Source: Allobosea sp. AAP35
GTDB lineage: Bacteria > Pseudomonadota > Alphaproteobacteria > Rhizobiales > Beijerinckiaceae
NCBI RefSeq assembly: GCF_001295925.1
Contig: NZ_LJHQ01000027.1
Location: 1 to 47,289, forward strand
Reading direction: 5' to 3'
DNA: 47,289 bases
The translations under genes were made by a program, and so were the position numbers. Within the stretch, counting starts at the first letter, position 1; the number at the start of each line of letters is the position of its first letter. The notes beneath the pieces are model-generated. The model did no database searches. It was given only the letters and a program-made list of their open reading frames with translations, and was not told the origin of the DNA. Positions 44,910 through 47,289 of the stretch are shown in pieces.

Positions 44910-45653
44910 TCACAGCCGCCGCCCCTCACCGGGAACCAGCACCATCGAGAAATAGGGCGCCTCGTCGTCGCCCTTGTCGGCGAGCCTCGCCACGACCTGC
45001 CCGGCCATCGTCGCCCGCTCGACATAGATCGCCCGGGCGATCAGCCCTGTTGCCATCAGCGCCCGGCGCACTTTCGGCAGGTTGCGGCCAAGCTTCATGA
45101 TGATGGCGGCATCGGTATCGGCGAGCCGCCGGACCAACTCGGCCTCGGGCAGCGTGCCCGGCAGCACGGTCAGGATGTCGTCGCCCCAGGTGATCGGCGC
45201 GTCGGCCCGCGTCCAGGCGCCGGCCATGCCGGTGACACCCGGCACCACCTCGGTCGGGAAGCGCGGCGAGAGCCTGCGCCACAGATGCATGAAGGAGCCG
45301 TAGAAGAACGGGTCGCCGTCGCAGAGCACCGCGACCGTCCGGCCGGCCTCCATCTCGGCGGCCAGCAGCGCGGCGGACTCGTCGTAGAACTGCGCGATCG
45401 GGCCGCTATAGGCCTCGTCATCGACCGGCACCTCGATTGTCACCGGAAAGGCGAGCTCGATCTCGCGGGCGGCATCGGGCGCAACCACGGCATCGGCGGT
45501 GATGCGGGCATTCCCGCGCCGGCCGCGCTTGCAGAAATGCACCAGCCGGTCGGCGCTGAGGATGATGTCGCGGGCGCGCACGGTCATGTAGTCGGGGTCG
45601 CCGGGGCCCAGGCCGACGCCGAACAGCAGAGTTGTCGCCGGTTCAAGGCTCAC
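44910..45653 (-). CDS. cobI: precorrin-2 C20-methyltransferase
   Basis: A 247-aa tetrapyrrole methylase: LLFGVGLGPGDPDYMTVRARDII at the start, LCDGDPFFYGSFMHLWRRL and VVPGVTGMAGAWTRADAPI are CobI/CbiL hallmarks. It adds the C20 methyl group to precorrin-2. The start is GTG 45653, with GAAGGAG about 8 bases upstream overlapping the end of cobH; cobH ends 4 bp before it. Confidence 0.93.
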   Translation of the reverse strand: MSLEPATTLLFGVGLGPGDPDYMTVRARDIILSADRLVHFCKRGRRGNARITADAVVAPDAAREIELAFPVTIEVPVDDEAYSGPIAQFYDESAALLAAEMEAGRTVAVLCDGDPFFYGSFMHLWRRLSPRFPTEVVPGVTGMAGAWTRADAPITWGDDILTVLPGTLPEAELVRRLADTDAAIIMKLGRNLPKVRRALMATGLIARAIYVERATMAGQVVARLADKGDDEAPYFSMVLVPGEGRRL

Positions 45654-45657
45654 CGGC

Positions 45658-46290
45658 TCACTCCTTCTCTTGCGCGAGCGCGTTGACGGCAGCTGCCGCC
45701 ATCGCCGAGCCGCCGCGCCGTCCGTGCACGACGAGGAAGGGCACGCCCTCATGCTGCGTCAGCGCCTGCTTCGATTCCGCCGCGCCGACGAAGCCGACAG
45801 GGATGCCGATCACGGCGGCAGGCTTTGGCGCACCGGCATCGAGCATTTCCAGCAGCCGGAACAGCGCGGTCGGGGCATTGCCGATGACGACGAGTGCGCC
45901 GGCCAGATGCGGCCGCCACAGCTCCATGGCGGCAGCCGAGCGCGTCGTGCCCATCTCGGCGGCGAGCGGCGCGGTGCGCGGATCATCCAGCGTGCAGATC
46001 ACCGGATTGCGCGCCGGCAGCCGCGATGGCGTGACCCCATTGGCGACCATCTTCGCGTCGCACAGGATCGGCGCGCCCGCCTTCAGCGCGGCCTCGGCGG
46101 CATCAGCGAAATCCGGGGACATCTCCACGTCCGTCGGCAGGTCGGTCATGCCGCAGGCATGGATCATCCGCACCACGACATGGGCGGCGCGGCCGGCAAA
46201 GCGCGACAGATCGGCCTCCGCCCGGATGATCGCGAAGGAGCGCTCATAGATCGCGCTCCCGTCGCGGATATAGTCGTAGGTCGCCGTCAC
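45658..46290 (-). CDS. cobH: precorrin-8X methylmutase
   Basis: A 210-aa enzyme moving the C11 methyl to C12 to give hydrogenobyrinic acid. The catalytic His44 in RMIHACGMTD is present, as are YDYIRDGSAIYERSFAIIRAEADL at the N-terminus and GNAPTALFRLLEML and GVPFLVVHGRRGGSAMAAAAVNAL near the C-terminus. It overlaps the end of cobG by 4 bp. Confidence 0.95.
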   Translation of the reverse strand: MTATYDYIRDGSAIYERSFAIIRAEADLSRFAGRAAHVVVRMIHACGMTDLPTDVEMSPDFADAAEAALKAGAPILCDAKMVANGVTPSRLPARNPVICTLDDPRTAPLAAEMGTTRSAAAMELWRPHLAGALVVIGNAPTALFRLLEMLDAGAPKPAAVIGIPVGFVGAAESKQALTQHEGVPFLVVHGRRGGSAMAAAAVNALAQEKE

Positions 46291-47289
46291 AATGCTGGTC
46301 CTGAAAGCCCGCCCGCTGCGATCAGGCGGGTGTGGATGTCGTGTCCGGGCTGCAATCGCGTCAGCAGGTCGGAAAGGTCAAGGGTGCCGACGGCGCTGTC
46401 CCGCGCAGTGCCGCCGATGACGACGCGATAACGCCCGGCCTGCCCGACCAGCGTCAGATCGCTGGCACCGGGCCGCGCGCAGGATTTGACGCAAGCAGAG
46501 ACATGCAGTGTCAGGCCAGTCGCAAGCAGCGGTGCGAGCGTCCTGGCGAGCGTCGCCGCATCCGCCATGGCCGGGACCTCGCCGCGTTGGCAGGCGGGCG
46601 CGCCGGCGCAGGCCTGTACCGACAGACGCGGATCGTCGTCACGCGTGATCAGGCCATCCGTCGCCGCGCCTGCGAGCAGGGTCATGCCCGCCGCCTCGGA
46701 CAGCCCGCGGAAGGCGATCCCGCGCCAGGGCGAAAGGCGGATCTCAGGGCAACCGAGCGTTTCGGCTGTCCGCGCGAGACGGTCGAGCGTCGCCGCATCG
46801 GCCCGTCCGAAGGGCAGCCCGACCAGCGCGGCATGGCTGTCACCGAGCGCAAACAGCCCGGCCCGCCGGGGCTCAGGGCGCGCTGCCGGCGCCTCGGCCA
46901 CGGGAAGGTCGCAGAGCGCCGCCAGCTCGCCGACCGCGAGATCGCTCATGCGGCGGATGGTGTTGGGCGCCTGCGCCCGCTTCGCGGCGAAGCGCGACAT
47001 GGCCTGTGCGACGGCGGCCCCCACCTCAGGGACGGCGAGGGGGCCGAACCAGAGCCGGTCGGCCAGCGCGATCACCACACGCCCCGGCGCGGTCGCGACG
47101 ATGCGGAGATCGCCCACGACGGCTTCGAGCGACGATTTACCGCCGCCATCGACGACGATGGAGAATTTCGCCGGCAGCCCGGTGATGGCCCGCCCGCGCG
47201 TCTCGATTTCGGCCGCGAGGGACAAAGCGTCGATCAGGTCGCCACCGTGACTCCCTCCCCCCGCTTGCGGTGGGGAGGGCTGGGGTGGG
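46287..47289 (-). CDS. cobG: precorrin-3B synthase CobG, N-terminal part missing or beyond the edge
   Basis: It encodes the C-terminal about 310 residues of a CobG-type siroheme/4Fe-4S enzyme that makes precorrin-3B with oxygen. The second ferredoxin-like domain (GLFALGDSHAALVGLPFGR to FRGL) and the [4Fe-4S] ligands are intact: CAGAPAC (C-x5-C) and CVKSC (C-x3-C). The first possible start codon in the window is TTG 47225, without a ribosome site. The frame is open beyond it to the edge, and the residues before the TTG (GGDLIDA) continue a plausible CobG helix. The outermost 39 bp are a family B palindrome, translated in frame. The first ferredoxin-like domain is not seen, so the gene either continues beyond the edge through the element or is truncated by it. 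Confidence 0.8.
   Translation of the reverse strand, partial: PPQPSPPQAGGGSHGGDLIDALSLAAEIETRGRAITGLPAKFSIVVDGGGKSSLEAVVGDLRIVATAPGRVVIALADRLWFGPLAVPEVGAAVAQAMSRFAAKRAQAPNTIRRMSDLAVGELAALCDLPVAEAPAARPEPRRAGLFALGDSHAALVGLPFGRADAATLDRLARTAETLGCPEIRLSPWRGIAFRGLSEAAGMTLLAGAATDGLITRDDDPRLSVQACAGAPACQRGEVPAMADAATLARTLAPLLATGLTLHVSACVKSCARPGASDLTLVGQAGRYRVVIGGTARDSAVGTLDLSDLLTRLQPGHDIHTRLIAAGGLSGPAL
47251..47289. repeat. dispersed palindromic repeat, family B, partial copy 2
   Basis: The sequence runs CTCCCTCCCCCCGCTTGCGG then TGGGGAGGGC, matching the arms of the element at 40302-40430. It is cut by the window edge, so only one arm can be seen. It lies in the frame of cobG. Confidence 0.65.

Noticed and set aside
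38330..47289. Cobalamin riboswitch
   Set aside because: No B12-box-like sequence was recognised in the visible gaps; if present it would be upstream of the first cob gene, beyond the right edge.

Overview
The window is GC-rich DNA (I estimate 65-70 % by eye) from an alphaproteobacterium. It is most likely a member of the Hyphomicrobiales (Rhizobiales), close to Bosea or related genera. I infer this from the gene content: a SigF/NrsF-type sigma/anti-sigma pair, an aerobic (late cobalt insertion) cobalamin cluster, DUF1488 and DUF2798 proteins, several ABC uptake systems, and dispersed intergenic palindromes. Coding density is high, and I see no rRNA, tRNA, CRISPR array, phage or transposase gene.

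Left part (1-8 kb): a Pro/Ala-rich secreted protein cut by the left edge, an NrsF-like anti-sigma factor and its ECF sigma factor (both minus), and a divergent secreted alpha/beta-hydrolase. These are followed by a translationally coupled ThDP-enzyme/OpgC acyltransferase pair and a TPR protein - membrane protein - YHS-protein cassette. A strong GTAACC-N16-CGAA promoter lies directly before nrsF.

8-19 kb: a minus-strand operon reads SBP, two permeases and a fused double ATPase of the dipeptide/oligopeptide ABC class, then a Gfo/Idh/MocA oxidoreductase and an atypical SDR. It probably imports and oxidises a small solute. Next come purU and, divergently, an iolG-like dehydrogenase with an inositol-monophosphatase-family enzyme.

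19-27 kb: a Nudix hydrolase, an M20 deacylase divergent from a MarR regulator, two small secreted proteins, dapD (lysine/peptidoglycan), a two-subunit 3-oxoacid CoA-transferase, and a secreted caspase-fold protein with a peptidoglycan-binding-like domain.

27-38 kb: a complete five-gene branched-chain-amino-acid-type ABC operon (ATPase, ATPase, SBP, permease, permease). After it lie an isochorismatase-like hydrolase, two small proteins, a GT14-type glycosyltransferase, an aldo/keto reductase, a 14-TM DHA2 exporter and a DUF1269 protein.

38-47 kb: an aerobic cobalamin gene cluster, reading on the minus strand cobG-cobH-cobI-cobJ-cobL-cobE-cobM-cobB-bluB. cobK lies on the opposite strand between cobJ and cobL and overlaps both. 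Four gaps inside the cluster, and the 5' part of cobG, contain palindromic repeats. The recognisable repeat copies all lie right of 30 kb. No single obviously new system stands out. The most notable points are the REP-like element running in frame into cobG, the repeat-punctuated cob operon, the cobK overlaps, the SDR without its catalytic Tyr/Lys, and a two-turn-spaced direct repeat before the peptide-type SBP gene.
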